DNA of 64,000 nt from an uncultured Corynebacterium sp. Its GTDB lineage: Bacteria > Actinomycetota > Actinomycetes > Mycobacteriales > Mycobacteriaceae. The stretch spans positions 184,848 to 248,847 of the forward strand of contig CAMIFC010000002.1 of assembly GCA_946220775.1 (NCBI GenBank), written 5' to 3'. The translations under genes and the position numbers were made by a program. The notes under the pieces are model-generated. The model was given only the letters and a program-made list of their open reading frames with translations, was not told the DNA's origin and ran no database searches. Below, piece after piece: positions 27,022 through 38,530 of this stretch (position 1 is the stretch's first letter; every line of letters begins with the position of its first letter).

Positions 27022-27036
27022 GTTTTGCAGCAAAAC
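27022..27036. promoter_or_regulatory. 15-bp palindrome in the BCCT transporter leader
   Basis: GTTTTGC-A-GCAAAAC is a perfect odd-length inverted repeat between the putative -10 hexamer and the gene. Confidence 0.45.
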
Positions 27037-27060
27037 AATAGGTAAAATCCACAAGAATTG

Positions 27061-27079
27061 TTCGTAGATTTGCTACGAA
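27061..27079. promoter_or_regulatory. 7-bp inverted repeat in the BCCT transporter leader
   Basis: TTCGTAG-ATTTG-CTACGAA, followed by an A-rich run. It may be an operator or RNA hairpin. It is the third palindrome in this 200-bp upstream region. Confidence 0.45.
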
Positions 27080-27139
27080 AAAGCTCAAAAAGCTGCTTGT
27101 TGGGTGGCAATATGCTCAAAATCCACGCAAGGTGGAGTA

Positions 27140-28948
27140 ATGAGTAATTTAACAGCACCAACGGATCCTGCTGTTTCTTCCAACGCTGCGTCCGCGAAGG
27201 ACGAGAACGCGTCGATCGACTGGGTAGTCACCGGTGTCGCCGCGGTTCTTGTGCTGGCGGTCGTGTTGTGGGGACTCATCGGGTCTGAGTCCTTCGCGAA
27301 CTTCGCGAGTCAAGCACTAGATTATGTCGTCACCGATTGGGGCTGGCTGTTCGTGCTGGCATCCACGGTGTTTGTTTTCTTCGTTCTGTTCGTCGCGTTT
27401 TCCAAGTTCGGCCACATCAAGCTGGGCAAGGACGATGAGCAGCCCGAGTTCTCCACAGTGTCGTGGGTTGCGATGATGTTCGCCGCCGGTATGGGCATTG
27501 GCCTGATGTTCTACGGAACGACTGAGCCACTGACCTTCTTCCGCGACGGCGTGCCGGGGCGTAACGCTGAGAACGTCGGCGAGGCATTCGCTTCGACGCT
27601 GTTCCACTGGGGCCTGCACCCCTGGTCCCTGTATGCGATCGTCGGCCTGGCGATTGCTTACGGCACTTTCCGTTTAGGACGCAAGCAGCTGCTGAGCTCT
27701 GCATTCGTGCCACTGATCGGTGAGCGCTTGGCCGAAGGCTGGCTGGGCAAGCTGATCGATATTCTCGCGATCTTCGCGACCGTTTTCGGTACCGCAGCAT
27801 CGCTAGGTATTGGCGCGCGTCAGATTTCTTCTGGTCTTGAGGTTGTCAATTGGGTCGAAAACCCGGGCAATGGCCTGATCGTCGGCATCATTGCGGTGCT
27901 CGGCGTGGCCTTCCTCATGTCCGCTGCATCGGGTGTGGGCAAGGGTATTCAGTGGATCTCCAACATCAACATGGTGCTGGCGGCAATCCTTGCTGTCTTC
28001 GTGCTGATCGTTGGCCCCACGGTCGTCATCATGAACATGGTGCCGAACACCCTGGGCAGCTACCTGCAGGACTTTTTCACCATGGCCTCTCGCACGGCGC
28101 AGTCCTCCGAGGACGCCGGTGACTGGCTGTCCGGCTGGACGATTTTCTACTGGGCATGGTGGGTGTCCTGGTCCCCATTCGTGGGTATGTTCTTGGCGCG
28201 TATCTCCCGCGGCCGTACTGTCCGAGAATTCATCATGGTGATCCTGCTGGTTCCAACCTCGATCACGATCCTGTGGTTCTCCATTTTTGGTGGCACGGCT
28301 ATCCATCTGGAGCAGATCGGCGAGTCGATCTGGGGTGATGGCGATGCAACCAAGATGCTGTTCAACCTGCTGCACGCATTCCCATGGGGCAGCGTGGTTT
28401 CTGTTGTGGCAATGATTCTGCTGGGGACGTTCTTCATCACGTCCGCAGACTCGGCGTCCACCGTGATGGGCACGATGTCCCAGCGTGGCCGCCTGGTCGC
28501 TAGCCCGTTGGTCACGGTCCTGTGGGGTATCCTGACCTGCCTGATCGCCATCATCATGCTGGTGACCGGCGACGAGGCGTCCCTCGATAACCTGCAGAAC
28601 ATCACGATTATTGCTGCTTCGCCATTCGTGCTGATCATCATCGCGCTGATGTTTGCGATCGTGAAGGCACTGTCGGAGGACCCGATGTACCTGGATCAAA
28701 AGAGCCAGCGCAAGATGGCGCTGCGCGTCGCCCGGGAACATCGACTGCGGGAAAACCGTCGAAAGATGGAGGCCGCAGAGCGCACCGCAGGGGCAGGCAG
28801 TGCGCAGCAGGCGGCAAATGATGAATCAGCGCTGGAGGGCGTGGAACGCCATGATGCCTACGATGGCGAGGGGATCGTCGAAGTGGCACGCGTCGATGAC
28901 GTCCGTGGCATCCTCAACGAGGACTCCGAAACCGACAAGAAAAACTAG
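27140..28948 (+). CDS. BCCT-family osmolyte transporter (BetP/LcoP-like)
   Basis: A 602-residue sodium- or proton-coupled transporter of betaine, carnitine, choline or ectoine type. Twelve membrane segments fit. The glycine-rich motif [20 protein letters not shown] is closest in memory to BetP and LcoP, and the BCCT signature [23 protein letters not shown] follows. The C-terminal tail of about 85 residues begins basic and heptad-like ([26 protein letters not shown]), as in the osmosensing tail of BetP, then turns acidic. The ATG at 27140 has GGTGGAG upstream; the GTG at 27104 is disfavoured. The exact substrate is open. Confidence 0.88.
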   Translation: MSNLTAPTDPAVSSNAASAKDENASIDWVVTGVAAVLVLAVVLWGLIGSESFANFASQALDYVVTDWGWLFVLASTVFVFFVLFVAFSKFGHIKLGKDDEQPEFSTVSWVAMMFAAGMGIGLMFYGTTEPLTFFRDGVPGRNAENVGEAFASTLFHWGLHPWSLYAIVGLAIAYGTFRLGRKQLLSSAFVPLIGERLAEGWLGKLIDILAIFATVFGTAASLGIGARQISSGLEVVNWVENPGNGLIVGIIAVLGVAFLMSAASGVGKGIQWISNINMVLAAILAVFVLIVGPTVVIMNMVPNTLGSYLQDFFTMASRTAQSSEDAGDWLSGWTIFYWAWWVSWSPFVGMFLARISRGRTVREFIMVILLVPTSITILWFSIFGGTAIHLEQIGESIWGDGDATKMLFNLLHAFPWGSVVSVVAMILLGTFFITSADSASTVMGTMSQRGRLVASPLVTVLWGILTCLIAIIMLVTGDEASLDNLQNITIIAASPFVLIIIALMFAIVKALSEDPMYLDQKSQRKMALRVAREHRLRENRRKMEAAERTAGAGSAQQAANDESALEGVERHDAYDGEGIVEVARVDDVRGILNEDSETDKKN

Positions 28949-28983
28949 GGGGAACTAGGGGAATAGTGCGTCACGGACGCACG

Positions 28984-29017
28984 AGAGGCGGCACCAGCTG
29001 GGGGTGGTGCCGCCTCT
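28984..29017. terminator. Strong hairpin terminator between BCCT gene and Rrf2 gene
   Basis: AGAGGCGGCACCA (28984-28996) pairs perfectly with TGGTGCCGCCTCT (29005-29017). It lies between the convergent genes and probably serves both, although the T tract is short. Confidence 0.8.
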
Positions 29018-29037
29018 TCGGTTATTAGTCCGCAAGG

Positions 29038-29622
29038 CTAATCGATGTGGCGAATCTCTTGTGGGCGCAGTGGTTCTGGATCGCTCGCGAAGGCCGCTTG
29101 CTGGCCATGGGAAGGGAACGATTTTTCGGTCGCGTCAGACTGGGCTGCGGACTCGGGGGAGTACAGATTCGGAATGATATCTCGGATCGCGTGGTTATTG
29201 AGCTCCCCGTACAGTCGTTGCTCGGCCTTGTTGAGGATGACGAAGAGGCGGTCGTCATCGCCGAACGGCCATTGATCCGGAATCGCACCAAGCATCGTAG
29301 GCTTGTCGGCCTTGGCAATGCGGTCTGATGTTGATTCCAGCTGCCAGATCAAGGTGCCGAGAGGGAAGTCCAGCGCACCATCGGCGAGGTGAATCCCACC
29401 CGTGCGTCCCCGGGTGGAAATGAGCACGCCGATCTCCACTAGGCGCGAGACAACCTTTGCGACATGTGTATGCGAAGCATTAATCGCTTCGGCGACTGTG
29501 CCCGAGGTTGCTCTAGGGGGCGTTAGCGATGAGCCATTTGCCCCGTCACCATTGGTTTCTTCCATGCCTGCAAGTTGCAGCATGATGCGTAATCCTAGGT
29601 CGGTGAAACGAGTTAGTTGCAT
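29038..29622 (-). CDS. Rrf2-family transcriptional regulator without iron-sulfur cysteines
   Basis: A 194-residue Rrf2 regulator. It begins MQLTRFTDLGLRIMLQLAG, has the recognition region GTVAEAINASHTHVAKVVSRLVEIGVLISTRGRTGGIHLA and the wing typical of NsrR/IscR. Unlike NsrR it contains no cysteine, so it cannot bind a cluster through the usual Cys ligands. It also carries an insert of about 18 residues between helices (EETNGDGANGSSLTPPRA) and a 50-residue C-terminal tail. A perfect palindrome 15 bp upstream suggests autoregulation. The signal it senses is unknown. Confidence 0.82.
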   Translation of the reverse strand: MQLTRFTDLGLRIMLQLAGMEETNGDGANGSSLTPPRATSGTVAEAINASHTHVAKVVSRLVEIGVLISTRGRTGGIHLADGALDFPLGTLIWQLESTSDRIAKADKPTMLGAIPDQWPFGDDDRLFVILNKAEQRLYGELNNHAIRDIIPNLYSPESAAQSDATEKSFPSHGQQAAFASDPEPLRPQEIRHID

Positions 29623-29636
29623 GCTTATTTCCCAAG

Positions 29637-29653
29637 ACAGTGAATCTCACTGT
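29637..29653. promoter_or_regulatory. Perfect palindrome, probable autoregulatory operator of the Rrf2 gene
   Basis: ACAGTGA-ATC-TCACTGT is a perfect 7-bp inverted repeat with a 3-base spacer, 15 bp upstream of the start codon. Size and position fit a dimeric Rrf2 repressor site. Confidence 0.65.
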
Positions 29654-30338
29654 AGGTCGAATGTGTCGCGTGGCTAGCGACCCCTACAAAGTGAATATCC
29701 TGAAAGTTTAGATCATATTAAGGTGGTTGAGGCTATGTAGTTTTAGAAAACGATAGCACAGGAGCGGGGGTTACTATCGAAAAGAAAAACGGAGATTTTG
29801 GGCGGAAGACGTGTTGTCTCCCACTCAAAAATACCGCTTCTCGATTCCGATTAACTGAGCTCTATGCGGCTGTCTAAGCTGCATAGTTAAGCGAGCTATT
29901 AGTTTCAAGTATTGCACAAATGGGGTGCATTTGAGAACTCTTTGCCGTCGTAGCGACGAATGGGTTTTGCCTCCGCAGCGGTGTGTTAATCATTGGATAT
30001 TGAGAATGGGGTTTCCCATTATGCTAATGAGAAGCCGTTTGAATAACGCTTAGAATAGCTCCAGAATTGCAGCTTGTTGAGCAATCTAGGGCATGTGCTG
30101 GCTAGATGTGAGCCGTGCCGTCCTATTCTTGCATGGAAGGGAGGCTCGCGGAGGGGATTGCTCAACAATTATTTTGAGATCCATTCCTAACCAATGGGAT
30201 ACGCCCTGGAGTGGGTTTCGAGCTGATGTCTTCCAGAAGCGGGTTATTTTTACCCCAAAAGGAGGGTATTATGTCAAACGGCCTGCTCGACCCGCCCTCA
30301 AGTCGCACCTCGCGGGCTGATCTAATAATGTTTAGAGC
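29654..30338. other. 685-bp AT-rich region without a recognised gene, upstream of metG
   Basis: No convincing coding sequence is seen; short open frames at 30093 and 30211 give unlike-protein peptides and lack homology I know. The region is AT-rich compared with its neighbours and dense in hairpins. CTATGCGGCT pairs with AGCTGCATAG at 29862-29886 with one mismatch. An AATGGG-GTTT-CCCATT palindrome lies near 30004-30020, and a 13-bp inverted repeat at 30074/30156. It could hold a long metG leader, a small RNA, or the remains of a lost gene. Confidence 0.6.
30074..30168. repeat. 13-bp perfect inverted repeat with 69-nt loop upstream of metG
   Basis: TTGTTGAGCAATC (30074-30086) and GATTGCTCAACAA (30156-30168) are exact reverse complements. 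The right arm is followed by TTATTTTGAG. It may be a structured leader or terminator. Confidence 0.6.
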
Positions 30339-32186
30339 ATGTCAAAGCGCGTTCTCACCTCTGTTGCCTGGCCGTATGCCAACGGCCCCCGTCATATTGG
30401 GCACGTTGCCGGTTTCGGCGTTCCCTCTGATGTTTTTGCTCGCTATCAACGCATGGCGGGCAATGACGTCCTCATGATCTCTGGCACGGACGAGCACGGA
30501 ACTCCGCTGCTGGTGCAGGCGGATAAGGAAGGCACCACCGTCCAGGAGCTCGCCGACCGGTATAACCGCATCATTGTCGAGGACCTCGTCGGGCTGGGTC
30601 TGTCCTACGATCTCTTCACGAGGACGACAACCCGCAACCACTACGCGATCGTCCAGGAGCTTTTCCGTGGCCTGAACGACAATGGCTACATGGTCAAACA
30701 GACCACCCGTGGTGCGGTGAGCCCGTCGACCGGTCGCACTCTGCCTGACCGTTATATCGAGGGCACCTGTCCTATCTGTGGCGCGACCGATGCTCGCGGT
30801 GACCAGTGCGATAACTGTGGCAACCAGCTGGACCCCTCGGATCTGATCGATCCTCATTCCAAGATCAACGGCGAAACTCCGGACTTCGTGGATACCGAGC
30901 ACTTCATGCTCGATCTGCCAGCCTTGGCAGAGGCACTGGAGGAATGGCTTCAGCACCGGGACGACTGGCGTCCTAATGTTTTGAAGTTCTCCCTCAATTT
31001 GCTGAAGGACATTCGACCACGGGCGATGACGCGCGACATCGACTGGGGCGTCCCCGTTCCGATCGAGGGATGGAAGGACAACAATGCCAAGAAGCTATAT
31101 GTGTGGTTCGACGCGGTGATCGGCTACCTGTCCGCCTCCATCGAATGGGCGTGGCGCACCGGGCAGCCGGATGCCTGGCGCAAGTGGTGGAATGATCCTG
31201 AGGCATTGTCCTACTACTTCATGGGCAAGGACAACATCACGTTCCACTCGCAGATCTGGCCGGCAGAACTGCTCGGCTACGTGGGCAAGGGGCAAAAGGG
31301 CGGTGAGTCCGGCGAGCTCGGCGGCGATAATGCGCACATCAACCTGCCGACGGAGGTTGTGTCCTCGGAGTTCCTGACGATGTCTGGCTCCAAGTTCTCG
31401 TCCTCCAAGGGGGTCGTGATCTACGTGCGCGACTTCCTCAAGGAGTTCGGCCCAGACGCGCTGCGCTACTTCATCGCCATGGCCGGCCCAGAAAACACAG
31501 ACACGGACTTCACGTGGGATGAATTCGTCCGCCGCATCAACTCGGAGCTGGCCAACGAGTGGGGCAACCTGGTCAACCGCACGGTGTCCATGGCGCACAA
31601 GAACTTCGGCGAGATTCCACAGCCGGGCGAGTTCGCACCAGAAGACCAGGCGCTGCTCGACGAAGCGAAGGCTGCCTTCGACATCGTCGGTAAGGCCCTA
31701 GACCAGTCGCGGTTCAAGGCCGGCATCACCGAAGCAATGCGCATTGCCGGTAAAACCAACCAGTACATCGCGGCGCAAGAACCGTGGAAGCTGGCCAAGG
31801 AGGAATCTCAGCGCGAGCGTCTGGCCACGGTGCTGTACGTGGCACTGCAGGTCGTCGCGGACGTCAACACATTGATGACCCCGTACCTGCCGTTCTCCGC
31901 GCAAAAGGTATTTGAGACCCTCGGCGGCGAGGGCGTGTGGGCAGCGCAGCCGGAGGTCGTGGAGGTCACCGACGATTCACCGCGGACGCCAGTGGGCGTA
32001 GGCCTGCCAGAAGCCGGTCGCGAATACCCAGTGATCATGGGCAACTACAAGGACCAGCAAGCCACCTGGAAGCGCACGGAACTGGCGCCAGGCGTGGCGC
32101 TGAGCAAGCCGAAGCCACTGTTCACCAAGCTGGATCCGAAGCTGGCGGAAACCGGTCCAGAGTGGGCACCAGTTCAGCAGGACTAG
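30339..32186 (+). CDS. metG: Methionyl-tRNA synthetase
   Basis: A 615-residue class I synthetase that charges tRNA-Met. The HIGH motif is in [19 protein letters not shown], a four-Cys zinc knuckle in [18 protein letters not shown], and the KMSKS-type loop in [15 protein letters not shown]. The anticodon-binding helical domain follows ([23 protein letters not shown]). No C-terminal tRNA-binding EMAP domain is present, normal for the short bacterial form. It stands alone after the long intergenic region, and tatD follows after 35 bp. Confidence 0.95.
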   Translation: MSKRVLTSVAWPYANGPRHIGHVAGFGVPSDVFARYQRMAGNDVLMISGTDEHGTPLLVQADKEGTTVQELADRYNRIIVEDLVGLGLSYDLFTRTTTRNHYAIVQELFRGLNDNGYMVKQTTRGAVSPSTGRTLPDRYIEGTCPICGATDARGDQCDNCGNQLDPSDLIDPHSKINGETPDFVDTEHFMLDLPALAEALEEWLQHRDDWRPNVLKFSLNLLKDIRPRAMTRDIDWGVPVPIEGWKDNNAKKLYVWFDAVIGYLSASIEWAWRTGQPDAWRKWWNDPEALSYYFMGKDNITFHSQIWPAELLGYVGKGQKGGESGELGGDNAHINLPTEVVSSEFLTMSGSKFSSSKGVVIYVRDFLKEFGPDALRYFIAMAGPENTDTDFTWDEFVRRINSELANEWGNLVNRTVSMAHKNFGEIPQPGEFAPEDQALLDEAKAAFDIVGKALDQSRFKAGITEAMRIAGKTNQYIAAQEPWKLAKEESQRERLATVLYVALQVVADVNTLMTPYLPFSAQKVFETLGGEGVWAAQPEVVEVTDDSPRTPVGVGLPEAGREYPVIMGNYKDQQATWKRTELAPGVALSKPKPLFTKLDPKLAETGPEWAPVQQD

Positions 32187-32221
32187 CAGCCCTGATCCGG
32201 GCATCTGAGTAGCCTAGGGGC

Positions 32222-33100
32222 ATGTCGAAGAAGAAACGCCCCACTCCAGTTGTGCCCGAAGAACTCAGCCCACTTTTTGATTCTCACACGCATCTTTCCT
32301 CGACGGTGCCGAAAGATGTGTGGAGCGTTCCTGCGGAAGATCGCGATGACCGCTACGCCGCGGAAGTTGAGCGTCTGATGGATCGTGCTGCGGCCGCTGG
32401 CGTCCGGCGAGTCTGCACGGTTGGCGACGGGATGGCGGAAACGGAATTGGCGTTCCAGACTGCTCAAATCCATCCCAGTGTGTGGGTCGCGTGTGCCATT
32501 CATCCGACGCGGGCCAATGAGCTCAACGTTGAGGCGAAGAATCGGCTAACGCAGATGGCGTCCGACGATCGGTGCGTTGCGATCGGGGAGACCGGCCTCG
32601 ATAAGTACTGGATTGAGCACGACCCCGATACGCCTAGCCTCGAAATGCAGGAGGCTGCGTTTCGCTGGCACATCGACCTGGCGGTGGAATCCGGTAAGCC
32701 ACTGATGATCCACAACCGAGACGCCGACGAAGACTTGTTCCGCATTCTCGACGATGCGCCGCGTCCGTCGACCGTTATTTTGCATTGTTTTTCTTCGTCG
32801 CTGGTCGTTGGGCAGGACGCCATCCGGCGTGGCTACGTTCTATCGTTCGCGGGGAATTCCACGTTCAAGCGGAATGAGGAGCTGCGCGAACTAGTGAAGG
32901 AAACTCCCGCCGATCAGATTCTGGTGGAAACCGATGCGCCGTATATGACGCCCGAGCCGTATCGGGGTGCACGGAATGAACCGGCCTTCGTTGGGTACAC
33001 CGCTCGGGCGTTGGCGGAGGTGCGCGGGGAATCTCCGGCGGCCTTTGCCGCGACCGTATGGCGTAACGCTAACCGGGTGTTTGGATTAGCAGCTGATTAG
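32222..33100 (+). CDS. tatD: TatD-family metal-dependent DNase
   Basis: A 292-residue TatD-family hydrolase with a TIM-barrel dinuclear site. Visible are LFDSHTHLSS (His-x-His), AIGETGLDKYWIEHDPDT, MQEAAFRWHIDLAVESGKPLMIHNRDADEDL, VILHCFSSS and VETDAPYMTPEPYRG. The first 17 residues (KKKRPTPVVPEEL) precede the barrel. It lies between metG and rpf2 as in other actinobacteria. It contains three exact TGGCGTCC motif copies (32398, 32556, 32815), the densest clustering in one gene. Confidence 0.92.
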   Translation: MSKKKRPTPVVPEELSPLFDSHTHLSSTVPKDVWSVPAEDRDDRYAAEVERLMDRAAAAGVRRVCTVGDGMAETELAFQTAQIHPSVWVACAIHPTRANELNVEAKNRLTQMASDDRCVAIGETGLDKYWIEHDPDTPSLEMQEAAFRWHIDLAVESGKPLMIHNRDADEDLFRILDDAPRPSTVILHCFSSSLVVGQDAIRRGYVLSFAGNSTFKRNEELRELVKETPADQILVETDAPYMTPEPYRGARNEPAFVGYTARALAEVRGESPAAFAATVWRNANRVFGLAAD

Positions 33101-33167
33101 CTGATGGTGGGGGTTGACTGAGGTGGATGTTAATAAAAGAGGAACTTGTTTCCTGTTGAGGCTGTGA

Positions 33168-34466
<1,299 letters not shown>

Positions 34467-34504
34467 AACTTAGCGGCCACTAACACTAACCTCTCGCCAG
34501 TGGC

Positions 34505-34544
34505 ACGAACAGCGCACCGGAGTTTCGTCCGGTGCGCTGTTCGT
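34505..34544 (+). terminator. 17-bp perfect stem terminator between rpf2 and ksgA
   Basis: The arms 34505-34521 and 34528-34544 are exact reverse complements around a GTTTCG loop, followed by CGTTTATCC. It excludes the ATG at 34532 as the ksgA start. Confidence 0.85.
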
Positions 34545-34561
34545 CGTTTATCCTCGACTAT

Positions 34562-35566
34562 GTGACTGACTTGCAAACTTCACCCGAATTCGACGACTCC
34601 GAGCCCGTGGCCCTGCTGGGTCCCGTGGAAATTCGGCAGTTGGCTGAGGAAATCGGCGTGACCCCCACGAAGAAGCTCGGGCAGAACTTTGTGCACGATC
34701 CAAACACCGTGCGCAAGATTGTAGCTGCCGCCCAGATCACTGCGGACGACCACGTCCTTGAGGTCGGCCCGGGGCTGGGCTCGTTGACTCTGGCGTTGTT
34801 GGACACAGTCAACACGGTCACCGTGATCGAGATCGACCCCGTGCTGGCAGCCAAGCTGCCGGAGACGGTCGAGGTTCGAGCCGGTGGCGTCCAGAATAAA
34901 TTGCACATCATCACCGACGACGCGATGAAGGTCACCGCGGGACAGTTCGCCGACGCGCAGCTACCGAACCCGACCGCGCTGGTGGCAAACCTGCCGTACA
35001 ATGTCTCGGTGCCGGTGCTGATGCACTTGCTGCAGCAATTCCCGAGTATCAATCGGGTGCTCGTGATGGTGCAGCTGGAAGTCGCGGATCGCCTGGCTGC
35101 CACACCAGGCACGAAAATCTATGGCGTGCCCAGCGTGAAGGCACGGTTCTACGGTGAAGTGTCGCGCGCAGCGACCATCGGAACGAACGTGTTCTGGCCA
35201 GCGCCAAAGGTCGACTCCGGGCTGGTTCGGATCGATCGCTGGGGGACCGGGGACATGCCCCCGGCACCGTGGGCGGAGCAGTTTGCGGAGTCCGGGGTCA
35301 GCGAAGAGGTCGTGCGCGATCGCACATTCGTGCTGGCCGACGCGGCATTCTTGCAGCGCCGAAAGACGTTGCGTGCAGCACTGAATAATTTCTTCGGTGG
35401 CGGACCGGCGGCGGAAGCCGTCCTCGTCGAGGCGGGCATTGCCCCGACCGAACGTGGCGAAAAACTGGCTACGGAAGAGTTTGTGACCTTGGCGATCACC
35501 AGCCTCAAGACCCACCCGCACGACTCGACTCGCGATAGCCGCACCAGCCAGCGGAGGCAGCAGTGA
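34562..35566 (+). CDS. ksgA: 16S rRNA (adenine-1518/1519-N6,N6)-dimethyltransferase
   Basis: A 334-residue KsgA/RsmA methyltransferase that dimethylates two adenines of 16S rRNA with SAM. The signature [21 protein letters not shown] is followed by the SAM loop [27 protein letters not shown], the catalytic [11 protein letters not shown] and a C-terminal [17 protein letters not shown] use GTG at 34562 because the in-frame ATG at 34532 lies within the terminator. Its end overlaps the ispE start by four bases (GTGA). Confidence 0.93.
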   Translation: MTDLQTSPEFDDSEPVALLGPVEIRQLAEEIGVTPTKKLGQNFVHDPNTVRKIVAAAQITADDHVLEVGPGLGSLTLALLDTVNTVTVIEIDPVLAAKLPETVEVRAGGVQNKLHIITDDAMKVTAGQFADAQLPNPTALVANLPYNVSVPVLMHLLQQFPSINRVLVMVQLEVADRLAATPGTKIYGVPSVKARFYGEVSRAATIGTNVFWPAPKVDSGLVRIDRWGTGDMPPAPWAEQFAESGVSEEVVRDRTFVLADAAFLQRRKTLRAALNNFFGGGPAAEAVLVEAGIAPTERGEKLATEEFVTLAITSLKTHPHDSTRDSRTSQRRQQ

Positions 35567-36576
35567 TCGGCGCCGGTGGCTCCGTGACCGCCACCGCCCA
35601 CGGCAAAATCAACCTGCACCTCGGTGTTGGTGACGCTCGCGACGACGGATACCACGAACTCACCACGATTTTTCAGTCCGTATCGTTGACCGAAACCGTG
35701 ACGCTCACGCCGATTCCCGCAGGTGACACCCAGGAACTCACGGTCGCCGGGCACGACGCGCACCTGGTGCCGCGCGACCCCTCCAACCTGGCGTGGCGCG
35801 CCGTTGACCTGGTTCGTGACCTGTGGCGTCAGCGCGCCGGGCTGGCCGACTCACCGGACGAACACACCGTGCGCGTGAATATCCACATTGACAAGGGAGT
35901 TCCGGTCGCTGGTGGCATGGCTGGCGGTTCCGCGGACGCTGCGGCCGCCCTGGTCGCCGCCATCGAGTTTTATTTTCGACGCCAACCGCTGGCACACCCA
36001 ACTCCATCCATAGCTTTTGCCCCGTCCCAAGAAGAACTCATGGAGCTGGCTGCGACACTCGGTGCCGATGTCCCGTTTTGCGTGATGGGAGGTACCGCGC
36101 TGGGAACCGGCAAGGGTGAAAAGCTGGTGAGTATCATGTCTCAAGGACCGTTCCACTGGGCCATCGCCACAGATAAACGCGGACTATCCACCCCGGAGGT
36201 ATTCGCCCAACTGGATAAACAACGCGCTGCTGCCAGTGGCGGGCAGCGCCCCGATGTGCGCGCCCAAGAGCCAGAAGCAATGATGCGTGCACTACTCACC
36301 GGTGATCCTCATCAACTGGCGCCACTGCTGATCAATGATCTGCAGGCCCCAGCCATCAGTCTGATGCCGAGCCTGCGCCAAACCCTGCTGGCCGCGAAAG
36401 AAGCCGGGGCGCTCGCCGCCATCGTGTCAGGATCCGGCCCGAGCATCGCGATGCTGTGCGCCGATGAGGCCGCCGCCGTCGACGTGGCCACCGGGGTATC
36501 GGTGTCTGGCAAGGCCAGTGCCACGATTTTGACGACATCACCGGCCACCGGGGCGCGGTTGCGCGGGACGCCGTGA
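35563..36576 (+). CDS. ispE: 4-diphosphocytidyl-2-C-methyl-D-erythritol kinase
   Basis: A 337-residue GHMP kinase of the MEP isoprenoid pathway. It has [31 protein letters not shown], the ATP-binding [41 protein letters not shown] and the C-terminal [15 protein letters not shown]. It is translationally coupled to ksgA. Typical family length is about 290-310, so it is slightly long. A TGGCGTCC-A6 motif copy lies six bases after its stop. Confidence 0.94.
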   Translation: MIGAGGSVTATAHGKINLHLGVGDARDDGYHELTTIFQSVSLTETVTLTPIPAGDTQELTVAGHDAHLVPRDPSNLAWRAVDLVRDLWRQRAGLADSPDEHTVRVNIHIDKGVPVAGGMAGGSADAAAALVAAIEFYFRRQPLAHPTPSIAFAPSQEELMELAATLGADVPFCVMGGTALGTGKGEKLVSIMSQGPFHWAIATDKRGLSTPEVFAQLDKQRAAASGGQRPDVRAQEPEAMMRALLTGDPHQLAPLLINDLQAPAISLMPSLRQTLLAAKEAGALAAIVSGSGPSIAMLCADEAAAVDVATGVSVSGKASATILTTSPATGARLRGTP

Positions 36577-36581
36577 GCGGG

Positions 36582-36596
36582 TGGCGTCCTAAAAAA
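36582..36596 (+). repeat. Intergenic TGGCGTCC-A-tract motif copy
   Basis: TGGCGTCCTAAAAAA, followed by TAG, in the 73-bp gap between ispE and the ABC-F gene. A GGGACGCCG lies 16 bp upstream and could pair weakly with it. Confidence 0.65.
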
Positions 36597-36649
36597 TAGA
36601 AATAATCACAACCAACCTGAAAACAATCACGAGGAGCATAGAACACACC

Positions 36650-38530
36650 GTGGTCAACCTGATCAATCTGGAAAACGTCGAGAAATCCTTCGGCCTGAAG
36701 ACGCTGCTGGATAAAGTCAGCCTGGGCGTGAATACGGGGGACCGCATCGGCGTGGTCGGGCTCAATGGTGGTGGAAAATCCACGCTCCTGAAGGTCATGA
36801 GCAAGGTCGAGCCGGTCGATGCCGGGCGCGTGTCTCACAACAATGATCTGCGGTTGGCGATGGTGACACAGGACGTGCTCCGCGAGGCGCTGACGGATCC
36901 GGCGAAGGCTGATCTCACGATCGGCGAGGCCGTGCTGGAACCACTGGGGATGGAAGTCTACGAATGGGCCTCCAGCCCGCGGGTACGACAAGTACTGCAT
37001 GGGCTGGGCATCGTGGAACTGGGACTGGACACGAAGGTTTCGGAGCTTTCCGGTGGTGAACGCCGACGCACCGGGCTCGCCGCCGCGCTGGTCCAAGACC
37101 TTGACCTGCTGATTCTGGACGAGCCGACCAACCACCTGGACGTCGAAGGCGTGCAGTGGCTGGCAGAACACGTGCTCTCCCGGAACACTGCGCTGCTGGT
37201 GGTTACTCACGATCGCTGGTTCCTGGATACCGTTGCCAACCACACGTGGGAAGTCCACGATGGCCAGGTTGATGTGTACGAAGGCGGGTACAACGACTGG
37301 ACCTTCGCCCGTGCCGAACGCGCCCGCCAAGCCGATGCAGCTGAGCAACGCCGCCAGAACCTGGCGCGGAAGGAACTTGCCTGGCTGCGTCGCGGGGCGC
37401 CGGCGCGAACCTCGAAGCCGCGCTACCGCATCGAAGCTGCCGAAGCGCTGATCGCTGACGTACCAGCGCCGCGCGACAAGGTGGAGCTGATGAGCTTCTC
37501 CGCCCGCCGCCAGGGCAAGAAGGTCATCGACCTGGAAAACGCCACGATCGATACTCCCGATGGACGCACGATGGTGGAAGACTTGACGTGGCGCCTCGGC
37601 CCAGGCGAGCGCATTGGCCTGGTCGGGGTGAACGGCTCCGGAAAAACCACGTTGCTGCGCGCGCTGGCTGGCGATTATCCGCTGACCTCCGGCAAACGCA
37701 TCGAGGGGCAGACGGTGCGGCTGGGCTGGCTACGCCAGGAACTCGACGACCTAGACCCAGAGCGTCGACTCATCGATGCGGTCACCGACGTGGCCAGCTA
37801 CGTGCACTTCGGCGACCGCGAGATTTCGGCCTCGCAACTGGCTGAGCGATTGGGCTTCAGCCCGAAGCGGCAGCGCACCCCCATCCGGGATCTCTCCGGT
37901 GGCGAGCGCCGCCGACTGCAGCTCACCCGCGTGCTGATGAGCGAGCCCAACGTGCTGTTACTCGATGAGCCCACCAATGACCTGGACATTGACACCCTCC
38001 AGGAGCTGGAATCCTTGCTGGATAGCTGGCCTGGCACGCTGGTTGTGATTTCTCACGACCGTTACCTGGTCGAACGTATTTGTGATTCCACGTGGGCGCT
38101 GTTCGGTGATCGCGACCTGACTAACCTCCCCGGCGGCATCGAGCAGTACCTGAAGATCCGTGCCGAGCAGCAAAAGGCTGAAGGTAGCCACGAAAATGCG
38201 ATGGATTTCGGTGTGATGGCGGCTGGCGTCCAAACTGAAAAGGACGCCACTGAGTCGGCCGCCGAAACACCACGCGACGAGGAGAAAAAACCGAAACTCA
38301 GCGCGCAGGAGGACCGTGAACTGCGCAAGCAAATGAACGCCGTGGAGCGTCGCATGGGCAAGGTGGAGGAAAAGATCGCGAAGCTGGAGGCCGACATGGC
38401 CACGGCAGCGGAGGCGATGGATCACGAAAAACTCGCTGAGCTGAACGACAAACTCCAAGCCGCGAACGAGGAACATGAAGAACTCGAAATGGAGTGGCTG
38501 GAAGCCGCAGAACGAAGGGAAAACGGGTAG
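36650..38530 (+). CDS. ABC-F family ATPase (Uup/EttA-like)
   Basis: A 626-residue protein with two ATP-binding cassettes and no membrane part. First cassette: GLNGGGKSTLLKV, LSGGERRRTGLAAAL and LLILDEPTNHLDVEG. Second: GVNGSGKTTLLRA, LSGGERRRLQLTRVL and LLLDEPTNDLDIDT. The 80-residue linker is charged. The C-terminal 90 residues form a coiled coil (EDRELRKQMNAVERRMGKVEEKIAKLEAD), as in Uup. ABC-F proteins act on ribosomes or on DNA/translation stress. The place after ispE is conserved in corynebacteria. GAGGAG lies 13 nt before the GTG start. Confidence 0.9.
   Translation: MVNLINLENVEKSFGLKTLLDKVSLGVNTGDRIGVVGLNGGGKSTLLKVMSKVEPVDAGRVSHNNDLRLAMVTQDVLREALTDPAKADLTIGEAVLEPLGMEVYEWASSPRVRQVLHGLGIVELGLDTKVSELSGGERRRTGLAAALVQDLDLLILDEPTNHLDVEGVQWLAEHVLSRNTALLVVTHDRWFLDTVANHTWEVHDGQVDVYEGGYNDWTFARAERARQADAAEQRRQNLARKELAWLRRGAPARTSKPRYRIEAAEALIADVPAPRDKVELMSFSARRQGKKVIDLENATIDTPDGRTMVEDLTWRLGPGERIGLVGVNGSGKTTLLRALAGDYPLTSGKRIEGQTVRLGWLRQELDDLDPERRLIDAVTDVASYVHFGDREISASQLAERLGFSPKRQRTPIRDLSGGERRRLQLTRVLMSEPNVLLLDEPTNDLDIDTLQELESLLDSWPGTLVVISHDRYLVERICDSTWALFGDRDLTNLPGGIEQYLKIRAEQQKAEGSHENAMDFGVMAAGVQTEKDATESAAETPRDEEKKPKLSAQEDRELRKQMNAVERRMGKVEEKIAKLEADMATAAEAMDHEKLAELNDKLQAANEEHEELEMEWLEAAERRENG
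38224..38249. repeat. Head-to-head TGGCGTCC / GGACGCCA pair inside the ABC-F gene
   Basis: TGGCGTCC (38224-38231), ten A-rich bases, then GGACGCCA (38242-38249). It encodes part of a low-complexity segment before the C-terminal coiled coil, a region free to accept DNA-level constraint. Confidence 0.6.

Noticed and set aside
30100..30338. T-box leader for metG
   Set aside because: A GGGAGGCTCGCGG stretch near 30139 looks vaguely like the T-box bulge, but the UGG required to pair with the tRNA end is missing and no specifier loop was seen.
30093..30477. Short open frames just before and overlapping metG
   Set aside because: No ribosome site in a sensible place, unusual composition, and overlap with the well-defined metG start.
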